From Takakia lepidozioides (Eukaryota; Streptophyta; Takakiopsida; Takakiales; Takakiaceae): a stretch of DNA of 64,000 nt. How positions within the stretch are numbered: the stretch's first letter is position 1; every line of letters starts with the position of its first letter. The notes beneath the pieces were generated by a model that worked only from the letters and a program-made list of their open reading frames with translations, did not search any database and was not told the DNA's origin. Positions 22,554-33,250 of the stretch are shown here, one piece after another. A program made the position numbers and the translations under genes. The stretch spans positions 42,222,001 to 42,286,000 of the forward strand of contig CM060733.1 of NCBI GenBank assembly GCA_030704615.1, given 5' to 3'.

Positions 22554-25078
22554 CTCGAGAAAGATCAGCTCGTATCTATGAGTGCTAGATACGAGTTAGT
22601 TGTAGCACTTGTGGTTTTTGCTTGAGAATGAGAGAAACCAGGTTGTTATGCAAGGAGCACCGTGGAGCTCTTGGTTGTTAGAAGCGGAGGCGATGTGGGT
22701 TACGAGGTGGTAGACCTTGGCATTCGATCTTCAGCTTCAGAGATGAAAGCACCATGCTGCAGGTAATTCCAGAGCACCTTGATGGTTCAGATGTGTACAT
22801 GCATGAGCAAGCACGATTGGGAAGAGGACCAGTCAAGAGCAGGTTATAGTGGCTTTGGTGGCAAAGCTGAGAACTGGACTTGGGAATGCGAGCTTTCATT
22901 GTGTGAAGGATTGCAAGACCAAGCGAAAGGGCTGATTTGGCTTGGGGCAAATCAATGCACTTTGTGGAGTGTGGTGAGATTGGGTTTCAATCTCGAGCTT
23001 CAGCATTGAGAGGGCTCTTGTCATGGCAAGAGCAGGGCTGGAACAGGAGCTAAGAGGTGCGGCAAGGCCATGGAATGTGCACCTAGGGTTTCAGAGCTTG
23101 GAAGAAGAGCTCTTGCACCACAAAGAAAGTGTCTTGTGGCTGGAAATGTAAGCCTTAGGGTTTCAGGAGCTTGGCAAAGGCCGTGGAGTGCTTAGTCTTG
23201 TCTTAGAGAGCATCAAGGAGCCAAGGAGCCAAGATAGGGGGCTGATATCTCTTGTGTGAAGAGGTTGCATGTGTGGAGCATGTATTCAGCTCATTGAAGC
23301 TTCCATCTTCAAGCTTGGAGGGCAAGCAGGAAGAGGGAAGGGCTGACTTCCCTTATGTGAGGGCAATGCATGTGTGGAGAGCATGCTATCAGCTGATGAA
23401 GGCTTGCACTTTCAGGTTTGTGGGTGCAAGAAATGAAGCAAAGGAGCTGATTCTCTTATGGTGAGAGTGGGGCATGTGTGGAGCATGCCTTCAGCCCATT
23501 GAGGCTCTTGTTTTCAAGCTTTAGAGAGCTAGAACGGAAGGTCTAGGGCTGGTTTCCACTTGGAGTGAAAGAAAAGCACTTGTAGGGCCTATGTGAGTTG
23601 GGGTTTCAACTTCAAGCTTGAAGGGAGCGCAACTCTTGAAGCAACAGGTGTAGGGGCTGGAATAGGCTCTAAGACAGATGCTATGGCCAATGAGAGTGCT
23701 TGAATGAGTGCTCACAAAGGGCTGGGAACCAGCAGGGCTTGGTTGTTTGCCATTGAGTTTAGTGGCGTGTTTGGGGAGGCTAAGTGAGAAAGAAGGCTTG
23801 GTTTGTGGCAACCACCTCATGGCTTAGGGCTACTATGGTGGTGTGTGGAGCCGAAAGAGCAAGGATACCTTGCTGATTTCCTCACAGTCACCATAGCTCG
23901 GTGGAAAGAAGCCTAGAGTCCAAGAGACACAAACCTAGCTTGGCGTGGCTAAACCCCTTGGAGAAATGGCTAAACTGCCAGAGCGGTCCATTAACGGCTG
24001 TTGAATGGCCTGTTGAGACGCCGGCTGTAGTGGCTGTTGTGACCCCGGCTGTGTGTGGGGCTGTGGGCTGTGTGAGAATGGGCTGTGGGCCCTGTGTGCC
24101 CATGTGAGGCGGGCTGTGACCCTGCCTTTGAGGCGGGCTGTTGGGCCTGAAGGCGGCCCCATGGCCTTTGGGGCTGTGAAGGGCTGTGACAGTGGGCTGT
24201 GACTGTGGGCTGTATGTTGTGAGGGGCTGTGAGTGGGCCCGGCCCGTGTGAGGGGTGACGGCTGTGGGTGCCTGAGGCCTTTGAGGTGAGTGAGGGGCTG
24301 TGAAAGTGGGGACTGTGCCCAGTGGCCTGTGGGCTGTGACGGCTGTGACCAGTGGTGTGGGCCTGTGCTGGTCTGTGGTGGCCCGTGTTGACCTGTGGAC
24401 GGCCTGTGCTGACTCGTGGAGGCACTGGTGGACTGCCTAAGGACTGGCATGTGGTCTGGAAGGCCGAATTTTGAAGCTCGTGGAGGGCGGTTTGAGGAGT
24501 ATCTTCATGATATTCCCATGGTCATGCAAGTGAGGGAAGAGAGGAGAGGAAGAGAGTTGGGATGAGGGCATGCTGGGGTTAGGCATTGCTTTAGCTTCTC
24601 TTCCTCGTAGTTTCCACCCTCTCATTAGGCCAAGACCTTTCCGTAGGTGGAGGCAAGAGTCAGTCCGGGTTGGGCTGGGGTGTCCTTGCAGGAGCAACAC
24701 CGTGGAGTTGTTTTTGGTGTGGGGGAGTTGTGTCTGATTTCTTGTGTTTGGATCCCCTCCATACCTGCATGCTTGACTGTGCGCCATGCTAGTTTTGTGT
24801 GGGCGCTTGTTTTTATAGGTGATTGGTCCGGATTTGATCACCGGCCAGTCCTAGAGCATGCTGTCGATGGTGAGGCTGGGGTGATGACCAGCCAGACCAT
24901 CATTGTTTCTCCTGTGGTGAGGTTGGAGTGATGACCAGCCAACCATAGGAGTGCTTGCGGTGGATGCAGGTACAGGTGTAGGCTATGTTAGGAACTTAGT
25001 ATTCCAAACCATAAGCCGCAACAGGTTCTCTACCCGGTTACCTTGTGGAGAGGGGGTTAGGGACATGTTCATGACCGG
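22554..25078 (+). other. Long leader of the DNMT gypsy with degenerate repeats
   Basis: 2.5 kb between LTR and gag without a convincing gene. At 23240-23540 a unit of about 125 bp is repeated roughly three times (shared words GCATGTGTGGAGCATG, TTCAAGCTT, GGGCTGA). At 24010-24430 GGCTGTG/GGCCTGTG motifs form an irregular array, the reverse complement of the CACAGCC arrays in gypsy family 1. I could not identify a clear primer-binding site. Confidence 0.6.
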
Positions 25079-26470
25079 TTGAGTGTCAACACGGAGGTGC
25101 CACTAGTTGCTGGGGACAGTGCCGGTTCGAGCACTAGCGATACTAGTGGGTACACGAGACGAGGTGTGCGGTTTAGGCCACCTTCACCTCCTGTGTCTTC
25201 TACGGAAGGTTCTGATTCGGATTGTGAATCAGGAGGACTCATACCGGCGGTGCAAGTTGTTTCTTTGCCATTGTTGTGGGACACAATGGAGGAGATGTAT
25301 GGAGCTACCAAGGGGCCACGAAGGTACTCTGGGGCGGTGGGCACCATCGAGTTGGATGATTTTATCCAAGAGTTTGATAGTTGGTGTGATTTGCAGCAAA
25401 TGCGCAATCCACAACTATTTACGCCTTTCATGGCATGGAAGGGGCTGTTTCAGCACCTTGAGGGGCCGCCTATGGATGATTACCATGAGTTCAGGCGGGG
25501 CATGAGGTTGAGATCGAGGAGTGGAGGATGTACTGGTCACCCGACTATGTCTCCATCACTAGGGGCACTAGAGCCACGAGGGCAGTGGCTACACCTGCCG
25601 CTGCACCGGCAGCTTCAGCAAGTAGCAGTGGGACTGGTGGTACAGTAGCTACGACGTCCACCCAAGCCACTACCGCACCAGCACTAGCACCCGTGCCTGC
25701 CTTCAACCCTGTTGTGGAGTTCTTCGAAGAGTTGAGAGGGAACTACCAAGGGGTGAGGACAGAGAAGTTGCGGAGCTTGCAAGAGTTCCAACGGAAGCCG
25801 ACCGAGAGCTTGAGGGAGGCTTTCACTCGCATGAGGCGCTTGATAAATGTAACCCAAGGGGTTACGGAAGCTCAGGCAGTCCAATTCTGGTATGGGATAT
25901 TGGACAAGGAGCTGAGGAGAAGGTGCGGGATGCAACTCTCCTACAAGCGGCCCAACCCACCTTAGCAAATGTGTTTTTGCTGGCAGAGCGGATAGAGCTC
26001 AACATGGTGGAGGAACGAGTGGTCATGGTGGGATTTGCTAAGGAGACACCACGGGGTAGTGGTGCTCCTAGCCAACCACTACCTCAACGTGCTCAAGGCA
26101 ACAAGGGGGCTCAGGTGAAGCTCAGGGAAGGGCAGAGAGGACCTCAGATGCAGGGGTCTCTCCCTTCATTTGCTGGCCAACAACGGGGCGGATGTGGTGT
26201 GCTGGACATGTGGAGGACCCCATGTCAAGAAGGATTGCCCAGAGGGAGGCAAAGGGGGGGCACATGCACAGCCTGCACAGTTGCAGTGTGGGCATTGTGG
26301 CAAGCACGGGCATGGAGAGGCCCAGTGTTATGGTTTGCATCCTGAGTTGCGCCCAGGCCAGTTCCAAGGGAACAATGGTGGCCGGGGGCGAGGTGGAGCA
26401 GCCCAGAGAGGACGAGGTGGCCAGCCACGAGGCCAAGGGCAAGCTCAACGTGGCCAAGGACGCGGAGGTC
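25079..26470 (+). pseudogene. gag of the DNMT gypsy (frameshifted)
   Basis: Capsid and nucleocapsid. ATG at 25079 follows the leader. The N-terminus is Ser/Thr/Pro-rich, then a capsid-like part with ELDDFIQEFDSWCDLQQM (about 25350-25405) and, after a frameshift near 25505, an Ala/Thr/Pro-rich linker and FNPVVEFFEELRGNYQGV plus LQEFQRKPTESLREAFTRMR (25700-25840), typical of retrotransposon gag. After a second frameshift near 25920 comes a helical stretch, and after a third near 26160 two zinc knuckles, CWTCGGPHVKKDC (26199-26238) and CGHCGKHGHGEAQC (26287-26329), then an RG-rich segment (26360-26460). Confidence 0.82.
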
Positions 26471-27179
26471 AGGGTGTTGACCAAGGCATGGCCAACCGGC
26501 TTCAGCAGCTAGAGCAGAGGCTCGCTGCCATGGCTACAGCTCAGGTGGTACCGGCTCTAAGGCCGGATGGTCCACCTCCTGCTCCTGAGGGAGGAGATAT
26601 GGGAGGCATGGGATTCATGTGTGGAGCAGCACTACCACTAGTGCAGGTGGAGTCTGCTGCAGCCGTGACTCGAGGAGCAGCACGAGTTCCTGAGCCACGA
26701 GGTGCAGAGGTGGAGTTGGATCCACAGCGTGGGGAGGCAAGCCGTCAGGCTAGGCTTCCTCAGTCATTCACATTGGCGGAGACAGTGTCGACGCCATCCA
26801 TGGCACCTAGTTCTCGCCCGACTGTTACCGAGGCGGAGGTTACTATGCCATTGGGGAGAGCTACACGGGTAGCACCACTACCTAGTGTTGCCAAGGCTAC
26901 GGCAGCTAGTGTGCTGCTAGGAGCGGCCACATCTGTGCCAGGCTCCATTGTTCTCGGCTACCATGATTGCGACGCCGGGGGTAAGACCAGCTGAGGTGTT
27001 CAGGCTGGCAGCTACACTCTGTGAGAGTGGGGAGGTTACTTCATCTTCTGCGGAGATAGTGGGAGGTGTAGTGCCGGAGGGATCCTCGGATTTGAGGGTC
27101 AAGACTGCCACGGCGGCGCCATGGCAAGCTGCAGCTGCCAGGTTGATGGAGCTGCCAGCTAGGCCAGCCATTGAGCGCG

Positions 27180-27700
27180 CCATGGTGACACCTGGAGTTG
27201 TCATGTTAGACAACCAGGATGGCATTTTCTGTTTGAGTGGACCGGCAGGCAAGAGGTACCGGCCACTGCGGGTCTTGTTGGACTCGGGAGCTCAGCCATT
27301 GATGCTGGGCAGAGCTGCTATTGCAGGCTTGGGCCTCACGGAGGCGGATATGGAGCCTTGTCCTTTCCAGATACAGACGTCTCTGGGAGGATCGGAGCAG
27401 GCTCGGGCATGACACGGCGTGAGTTGGCTATCAGACTACGGCCGGATCACCCTACAGATGGCTCAGTGATGCGAGCCAAGGCCATTGTGACAGACGCAGT
27501 CTCATACGATGTCCTGGTTGGTGGGGCAGTGTTGTACCCCATGGGCTTCACCCTGGATTTTTGGGAGGAGTCAGCTTCCTATAGGCCTGCATGGCAGTCA
27601 GGGGAGGGCCGGCGTGTGCAGCTCCCTGTGACGTTCATAGGAGGAGTTGCGGTTGCCCAGCGAGGCAAGATGCCGACACTAGCAGCATTCACAGCGGCAG
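27180..27700 (+). pseudogene. Aspartic protease of the DNMT gypsy
   Basis: Cleaves the gag-pol polyprotein. Active-site motif VLLDSGAQPLMLG (27272-27311) with the D-S-G triad, followed after a frameshift near 27410 by the second half (VSYDVLVGGAVLYPMGFTLD, about 27500-27560), matching the flap and C-terminal strand of retropepsins. A low-complexity Ala/Val/Pro region (26470-27180) separates it from gag. The methyltransferase starts about 250 bp further on. Confidence 0.78.
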
Positions 27701-27773
27701 TGAGTTGGCCTAGAGAGTTGCTTGAGGGCAATGCTCATTCAGAGGATGTACACCTCCGGGAGAGCAGGATGAC

Positions 27774-28920
27774 ATGTATGGTATGGCGGAGTTGCCTACC
27801 ATGGTTGCTCAGACTCCATTGTGGGGCACGAGCAAGGATTTGCAGCGGGATGCTGATCGACGGGTGCAACAAGCCTGGGTGGAGGCTTTTGTACCGTCAG
27901 GAGAGGAGGAGAGTGTGGGGATTGCACCAGGACCACCTCAATTGTCTCCATTGGACACCACACCTATTGTGTGGCAGTATCCGGATGAAGGCATTTGTCT
28001 TCTGGACTTGTTTGGCGGGATCAGCACCGGATTGGCTGCTGTGTTACAGGCAGGTGTACGAGTTCGGCGTTACCTGTATGTGGAGAGGGATGAGACTGCA
28101 CGACGCGTTTCACTTCGCCATGTTGCTCAGTTGGTGCAGCGGTACCCTGAGTTGTTGTCGGTGTCTGCAATTCGTGGATATCAGCAGGCCTTGCCAGCAG
28201 ACATTTCGTTGCTGGGGGCGCAGGATTTGGAGCGGGTTGGCTCCATTGATCTGGTAGTGGCAGGTTGGCCCTGCCAAGGGCATTCATCAGCCGGGCATGG
28301 CAATGGATTGCGAGACTCGAGGTCGGGTCTGTTTTGGGAGATGGTGCGGGTTTTGCGCCACTTGCAGCTTCATCAAGCTGTATCTCCAGCATACATCTTG
28401 GAGAATGTGCCACTGATGGGCGATTCTCGGGCCAGGGTGATGGCCAGTGTGCATCAAGTCCGGTCGTGGCTTGGGTCAGCAGTGTTGCTAGATGCAGCTA
28501 CAGTGGGGTCACGGGCTCATCGTCCACGGCTATGGTGGACTAACTTGATGCCACCCGCACTGCTCAAGCGTGCATTTGATGGGGTGCAGCGGCCAGCATC
28601 TCACAGTGGATAACATTCTGGACACAGGGAGGCAGTCTCACGTGTGAGACACAGAGCGGTCAACCCAGCATTACCTACACTGCTCAGCTTCCCAGGATCG
28701 CATGCTTTCCGGGATAGTGGACCTGGCCTCTGTGGGATGCTCAGTTGCAGCAGTTAGTGGAGCCTAATGCTGACGAGCGTGAGCGGGCAATGGGTTTTAC
28801 CACTGGTACCACGGCGTCTTTCTGAGGCATCACGTCGTCAAGTGTTGGGGCAAGCAATGGATCTCAATTGCTTGACCTGGATTATCAGCTTGGCTCTGGC
28901 TGAGCAACGCAGAGTGCGGA
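27774..28920 (+). pseudogene. C5-cytosine DNA methyltransferase domain inside gypsy pol
   Basis: Would transfer a methyl group from S-adenosylmethionine to cytosine C5. Conserved motifs in order: I, LLDLFGGISTGLAAV (about 27998-28045); an acidic strand end YVERDE (28075-28093); IV with the catalytic Cys in a PCQ loop, VVAGWPCQGHSSAG (28254-28295); VI, AYILENVP (28388-28412); VIII-like, SRAHRPRLWWTN (28507-28543). Between IV and VI, RSGLFWEMVRVL recalls DNMT3/DRM enzymes, while PCQ recalls DNMT1/CMT or bacterial enzymes. The frame stops at 28611; past frameshifts, FPGSHAFRDSGPG (28690-28732), ERERAMGFTTGTT (28777-28816) and SEASRRQVLGQAM (28818-28857) look like the C-terminal motifs IX-X. The catalytic part is open; the C-terminus is shifted. 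Confidence 0.88.
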
Positions 28921-29219
28921 ATACACTTCCCTCAATGGTCTCTCTGCCTACCGAGACGGTACAGGCAGTGAGTGGGGGCGAGCATATGAGGACCACGGGG
29001 TGCATGCATCCATGGCACACGTGGGAGGTGCTCGAGGTTCAGAGGGAGTTGGCAGCCAAGGCGGCTGTGATGGATGAGGTTGGGGATTCTTCTCGGGTTG
29101 AGGAGGTCCTCAAGGATGAGATGATGGGGCAGGATGAGGCCTTGTCATTGACTGAGCAGGTAGGGAGTACTGCTCAAGAGGTTGCAGCATAGCAACCACG
29201 GGACGCGTCCTCTACCTCT

Positions 29220-30200
29220 AAGCCCACTGGACTTAAGGTTGTAGTTACGGAGGACAATTGGGAGCCTGACATTGGACCCATTGTCACCGGAGGAGAGAGA
29301 CGACGTATACGGCGGTTCCTGAGGGCTTACAGGAATTGCTTTGCCTTCAGTTTGAAGGACTTGGGAGCACTGAAGGGTCAAGAGATCCGTATTGAGTTGG
29401 CCACTGACACGCCAATCTTTCGGAGACCCTATAGATACAGTGACATGGAGAGGTCTTTGATTCAGATGAGGACTCAAGATCTCTGGGAGGCAGGTTTGGT
29501 GGAGCTCTGGAGAGTATGCTTCAGCCACAGTGATGCCAGCCAAGAAGGATGTCTATGGCAATTGGACGGAGACGTATGTGCGGTGATTACCGGCCTGTAA
29601 ATCGTCAGACCAAGTCCGATAAGTATGCCATGCCAACACCAGAGGAGATCTTTGATGCCATCGGGCATGCTAAGGCCTTTAGCACTTTGGATTTACGATC
29701 CGGATATCACCAGTTGCCAATCAAGGAGGCGGACAAGCAGAAGACGGCATTCTGGGGGATCAATGAGCACGGCAAGGATTGCCTATATCAGTGGCGGTTC
29801 TTACCATTTGGGCTTAAGAATGCTCCTGCAGAGTTTCAGAGAGTCATGGATAGGATTCTAGCAGGGGTGGACTTTGCTCGGTGCTACATAGATGACATCA
29901 TCATCTTTAGTGTTACGATGGAGGAGCATGAGAGACACCTTCAGGTGGTATTGGAGCGCTTGAGAGCGCACGGATTGAAGTTGCATCCGGGGAAGTGCAA
30001 GTTTTTCCACAACCAGATTGAGTATCTGGGTCACATGATATATCCTGGAGGATTGGGGGTACAGCAGACTAAGGTAGAGGCCATTGCACAAATTCCACGC
30101 CCCACGGATGTGAGCCGAGTTCGAGCTTTCATGGGGTTGGCAAACTATTATAGACGGTTTGTCAAGGGATTTAGTACCATTGCAAAGGCTCTAACCAAGC
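29220..30200 (+). pseudogene. Reverse transcriptase of the DNMT gypsy
   Basis: N-terminal part at 29225-29510 (FRRPYRYSDMERSLIQM) and, after a frameshift near 29510-29560, an open reading frame from about 29560 to 31072. Motifs: CGDYRPVNRQT (29578-29610), FSTLDLRSGYHQLPIKEAD (29679-29735), FLPFGLKNAPAEFQRVMD (29799-29852), catalytic YIDDIIIFS (29884-29910), and thumb motifs LGHMIYPGG and FMGLANYYRRFVKGF (30127-30171). Typical Ty3/gypsy RT, with YIDD instead of the FLDD of family 1. Confidence 0.92.
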
Positions 30201-31072
30201 TGACCAAGGTGGACCAGGAGTGGCAGTGGGAAGATGAGCAGGAACGAGCTTTTCAAGAGCTCAAGGCGAGGTTGACCTCGGCGCCTATCTTGAGACGACC
30301 TATCAGGGGGCGTCCCTTTCAGCTGCATACGGATTGGAGCATGCTGGGGCTTGGAGCGGTGCTCACACAGGTGGATGATGAGGGAAGAGAGTTCGTAGTG
30401 GCTTACGCTAGCCGCTCGAACAACGCTGCAGAGGCTAAGTACAGCTCATATGAGGGAGAGTGCTTAGCTGCAGTGTGGGCCGTGGCACACTTCAGGTGCT
30501 ATCTATACGGCAATCTTTTCACCCTTGTCACGGATCACCAGCCACTCAAGTGGTTGATGGAGTCAGACAAGCTTACGGGGAAGCTTGCACGGTGGGCACT
30601 TATACTCCAGGAGTATGACTTTCAGGTTGTGCATCGACCGGGTTTGGTCAATCGGGATGCGGATGGATTGAGTCGCAATCCATGCATGAGCCAGCAGGAT
30701 GACACTGGAGCTCGGTGGCATGGTGAGACGGACGAGGAGATGGTGCCGGGATGGCACGCATCTGCATTTTTGTGTATCTTGGCATCGGGAGGTCAGATTG
30801 GACCTACAACAGGGATGACTGTAGACGGAGTGTCTGAGGACCCTGAGGCTAGTGATGAGCTAGGTGGTGCCAGAGATATACATGAGGATTCGGCTGTGTT
30901 GGACTACCTCCGCACGGGAGACACGGCAGCCATTGTGACTGCCAGGGATCCTGCAACGAGCCAAGAGGTTCAAGTGGGAGGGGATACACCTACTTCGAGT
31001 GTGGGAGGATGGTCGGGTGAGGATTGTGCCTCACCCCACACAGCGTGCACGGTTAGTGCGGCATGCCCATGA
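30201..31072 (+). CDS. RNase H of the DNMT gypsy, within the 507-codon open frame
   Basis: Continuous with the RT part of the frame that opens at 29549. RNase H motifs: LHTDWSMLGLGAVLTQ (30320-30367), AYASRSNNAAEAKYSSYEGE (30402-30461), LAAVWAVAHFRCYLYG, LVTDHQPLKWLM (30527-30562), and VNRDADGLSRNPC at the end (30646-30685). The catalytic Asp, Glu, Asp and Asp positions are present. About 130 codons without a recognised domain follow, up to the stop at 31072, where a frameshift leads into integrase. Confidence 0.9.
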
Positions 31073-31850
31073 GGAGTTGGGGCATTTTGGAGTGCGACGC
31101 ACTCACAGTTTACTGCAGGGGCAGTATTGGTGGCGTGGTATGCATACAGAGGTGCAACAGTTGTGGCTAGGTGCATGGTGTGTGACAGGGTGCGTGCTTC
31201 ATTCAACGCCCCTACACCACAGTTGCATCCTTTACCAATCATGGGATTGGGCTACAGGTGGAGTCTTGACTTCGCAGGACCGTTGCCACTGACTATGCGC
31301 CACCACAGATATGTGTTGGTGATGGTGGAGCACTTCTCCAAGTGGATTGAGTTGGTTCCATTGCCTGACAAGGCTAGTGAGGGGGCTGCGTATGCATTCT
31401 TGGATCGTGTGCTTAGCCGATTTGGTGCCAGCTGAGGTACTCACGGACCAAGGGAGAGAGTTCTTGGGGGAGTTTCAGGCTTTGTGTGATAAAGCCTTGA
31501 TAGACCACCGCACCACTTCTCGGGATCATCCTGAGGCCGATGGCTTAGCAGAGAGAGTTGTTCAGACGGTGAAGAGGGGTTTGCGCAAGTATGGCTTGCA
31601 GAAGGGACACCTAGGAGATTGGGATCTTCAGGTTCCTTGGTTAGCCATGGGCTACAGGTTCAGCAAACAAGCATCACTTGCCTCCTTCTCACCATATTTC
31701 CTTCTCTTTGGCCGAGAGCCGGATTTGCCTGCAGCCATTCGTAGGGACACTGCTCAAGTCCTTAACCTTGACGATCCGGACGTGTGGGTACGTGCATGTG
31801 ATCAGCGTGCAGAGTTGTTCAAGAAAAGTCATGCCCATGGCTTTTGAGAA
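31020..31850 (+). pseudogene. Integrase of the DNMT gypsy (frameshifted)
   Basis: HHCC domain HAHEELGHFGVRRTH...CMVCDRV (about 31062-31190) with a frameshift in between. Catalytic core: first Asp in SLDFAGPLPL (31262-31291), second Asp in VLTDQGREFLG (31436-31469), Glu in DGLAERVVQTVKRGLRKYG (31538-31595). Frameshifts at about 31160, 31430 and 31845. It would insert element cDNA; here it is one or two indels away from open. Confidence 0.88.
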
Positions 31851-32307
31851 CCTTGCCATTGCACAGCACCGTGATACGTTGAGGTATGCCACTATACGTG
31901 GTGGAGGATATCGTCCTGGGGTTCGGAGGTTTAGCCCTGGTGACTATGTTTATTTGCAGCAGACTGCTCCTACGACTCTGGATGTTACTGCAGGGCGTGT
32001 TATTCTGAGGGTTCGAGAGGTGTTGCCCTCAGGGGTCCTGATCTTGGAGGGTCGGGATGGCATGACTTGGAAGGACCATGTGCGTAATTGTGCGCCATGT
32101 CACCTTCCCAATGTCGATGGCAGAGTTGACCCAAACTTGGCAGTGGTACCTGCAGGTTTGAGGTGCATGCTCTGTGGGTCTGCCAAAGGGGCAGCCACCA
32201 TGCTGGTGTGTGATCGATGCTCAAGGGGTTGGCATATGGGATGCTTGACACCACCTCTTGAGAAGGTTCCTGACGGAGATTGGTTGTGTCCACACTGCTT
32301 GGGATAG
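31846..32307 (+). pseudogene. Integrase C-terminal domain fused to a PHD finger
   Basis: Open to the stop at 32305-32307. First an SH3-like integrase tail (FSPGDYVYLQQTAP, about 31930-31975, then TAGRVILRVREVLPSGVLIL). A C4HC3 PHD finger follows (about 32164-32298): CMLC, CDRC, WHMGC and CPHC supply the eight zinc ligands, with the usual Trp before the last CxxC pair (DGDWLCPHC). PHD fingers bind histone H3 tails, often by K4 methylation state. It sits where chromoviruses have a chromodomain, so a role in choosing insertion sites is likely but inferred. Confidence 0.88.
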
Positions 32308-32550
32308 TGGCAGTGGACATGACTGGAGGCAGCTAACAAGACATGGGAGGCCAAGCTCATAGGAGTCAATACATGAGATCCCAAGCTCAAGTTCACAGGT
32401 TGCAAGACGGCGACTAACGATGGGGGCAACTCTTGCACCCGGCCTCTTGATCTATCGAGTTTGAGTGTAGTAGGGATAGTGGTGGAGGACTTAGTGAGGC
32501 TATGGTCACTATCACATCTTGTGGCTACCTGGACTTAGAGGGACCTAAGC

Positions 32551-32568
32551 ACCAGCTAGGGGGGCGAT
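32551..32568 (+). promoter_or_regulatory. Candidate polypurine tract of the DNMT gypsy
   Basis: ACCAGCTAGGGGGGCGAT lies directly before TGTGTGGACTAG. If this is the PPT, the 3' LTR starts at 32569, i.e. with segment B and not with the TGTCAAG of segment A. Confidence 0.5.
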
Positions 32569-33073
32569 TGTGTGGACTAGTGACTGCCATAGTGGGCAGC
32601 GTAGTGGCAGCCTAGTGACTGACTAGTTGTAGCCTAGTGGTTGGACTAGTGGTAGACTAGTGGTATACTAGTGTGTGGTGTGCACATGTGTTGTGTGGTT
32701 TTGGACAGCGATGTAGTTGTGTAGCGATATGTATGCGCACGACAGCTGTCAAGTTATTTTACCACTAGTGTGAAACTAGCTAGGAAATAGCTAGCTTTTA
32801 CATATTGACATTTGGGATTGGCCCAAGTGTCAATCCAGGGGTCAAGGCAGATTTAGGCCCTGGAGTGGTTATCTTCACGGCAAGCGCGGGAGGCTCATCT
32901 TTCTCGAGTTGAGCCTCACCGCGCCTAGCTATGGCGCCGTAGTGTGGATTCCCCATGGCGTGGGGTGCACTTGGCTTGACTTGTATTTGAGTGATGAGGT
33001 TATATATGCATGAGTTTATGCTTCAGCTTTGTGAGCTCGCATGAGCTTGTGCTTGTATTCTTCTTCTTTATCA
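32569..33073 (+). repeat. 3' LTR of the DNMT gypsy (segments B+A)
   Basis: Segment B (32569-32744; TGTGTGGACTAG...CGACA, with CTAGTGG-type short repeats) is followed by segment A (32747-33073; TGTCAAG...TTTATCA), giving a 505-bp TG...CA unit with a PPT-like tract upstream. The B/A junction is the palindrome GACAGCTGTC (32741-32750). Segment A matches the 5' copy at 22230-22553. Confidence 0.7.
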
Positions 33074-33074
33074 T

Positions 33075-33250
33075 TGTGTGGACTAGTGACTGCCATAGTG
33101 GCAGCCTAGTGACTGACTAGTTGTAGCCTAGTGGTTGGACTAGTGGCTGGACTAGTGGTAGACTAGTGGTATACTAGTGTGTGGTGTGCACATGTGTTGT
33201 GTGGTTTTGGACAGCGATGTAGTTGTGTAGCGATATGTATGCGCACGACA
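33075..33250 (+). repeat. Second copy of LTR segment B at the right edge of the DNMT gypsy
   Basis: Repeats 32569-32744 with small indels and ends CGCACGACA, directly followed by the GGGC duplication and MULE-1 gene-2 coding sequence. The left edge of the element lacks this segment. Confidence 0.85.

Larger units (their letters stand above)
22230..33250 (+). mobile_element. Ty3/gypsy element encoding a C5-DNA methyltransferase and a PHD finger
   Basis: An 11.0 kb LTR retrotransposon inserted in an exon of MULE-1 gene 2. Domain order: LTR segment A (22230-22553), a 2.5 kb leader with degenerate tandem repeats, gag with two zinc knuckles (25079-26400), protease (27190-27640), C5-cytosine methyltransferase (27950-28920), RT (29220-30200), RNase H (30310-30690), integrase (31020-31850), PHD finger (32160-32305), then LTR segments B-A-B. 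Cytosine methyltransferases captured by retrotransposons are, to my recollection, known from dinoflagellates and charophytes. The copy has several frameshifts but all domains are present. Confidence 0.9.
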
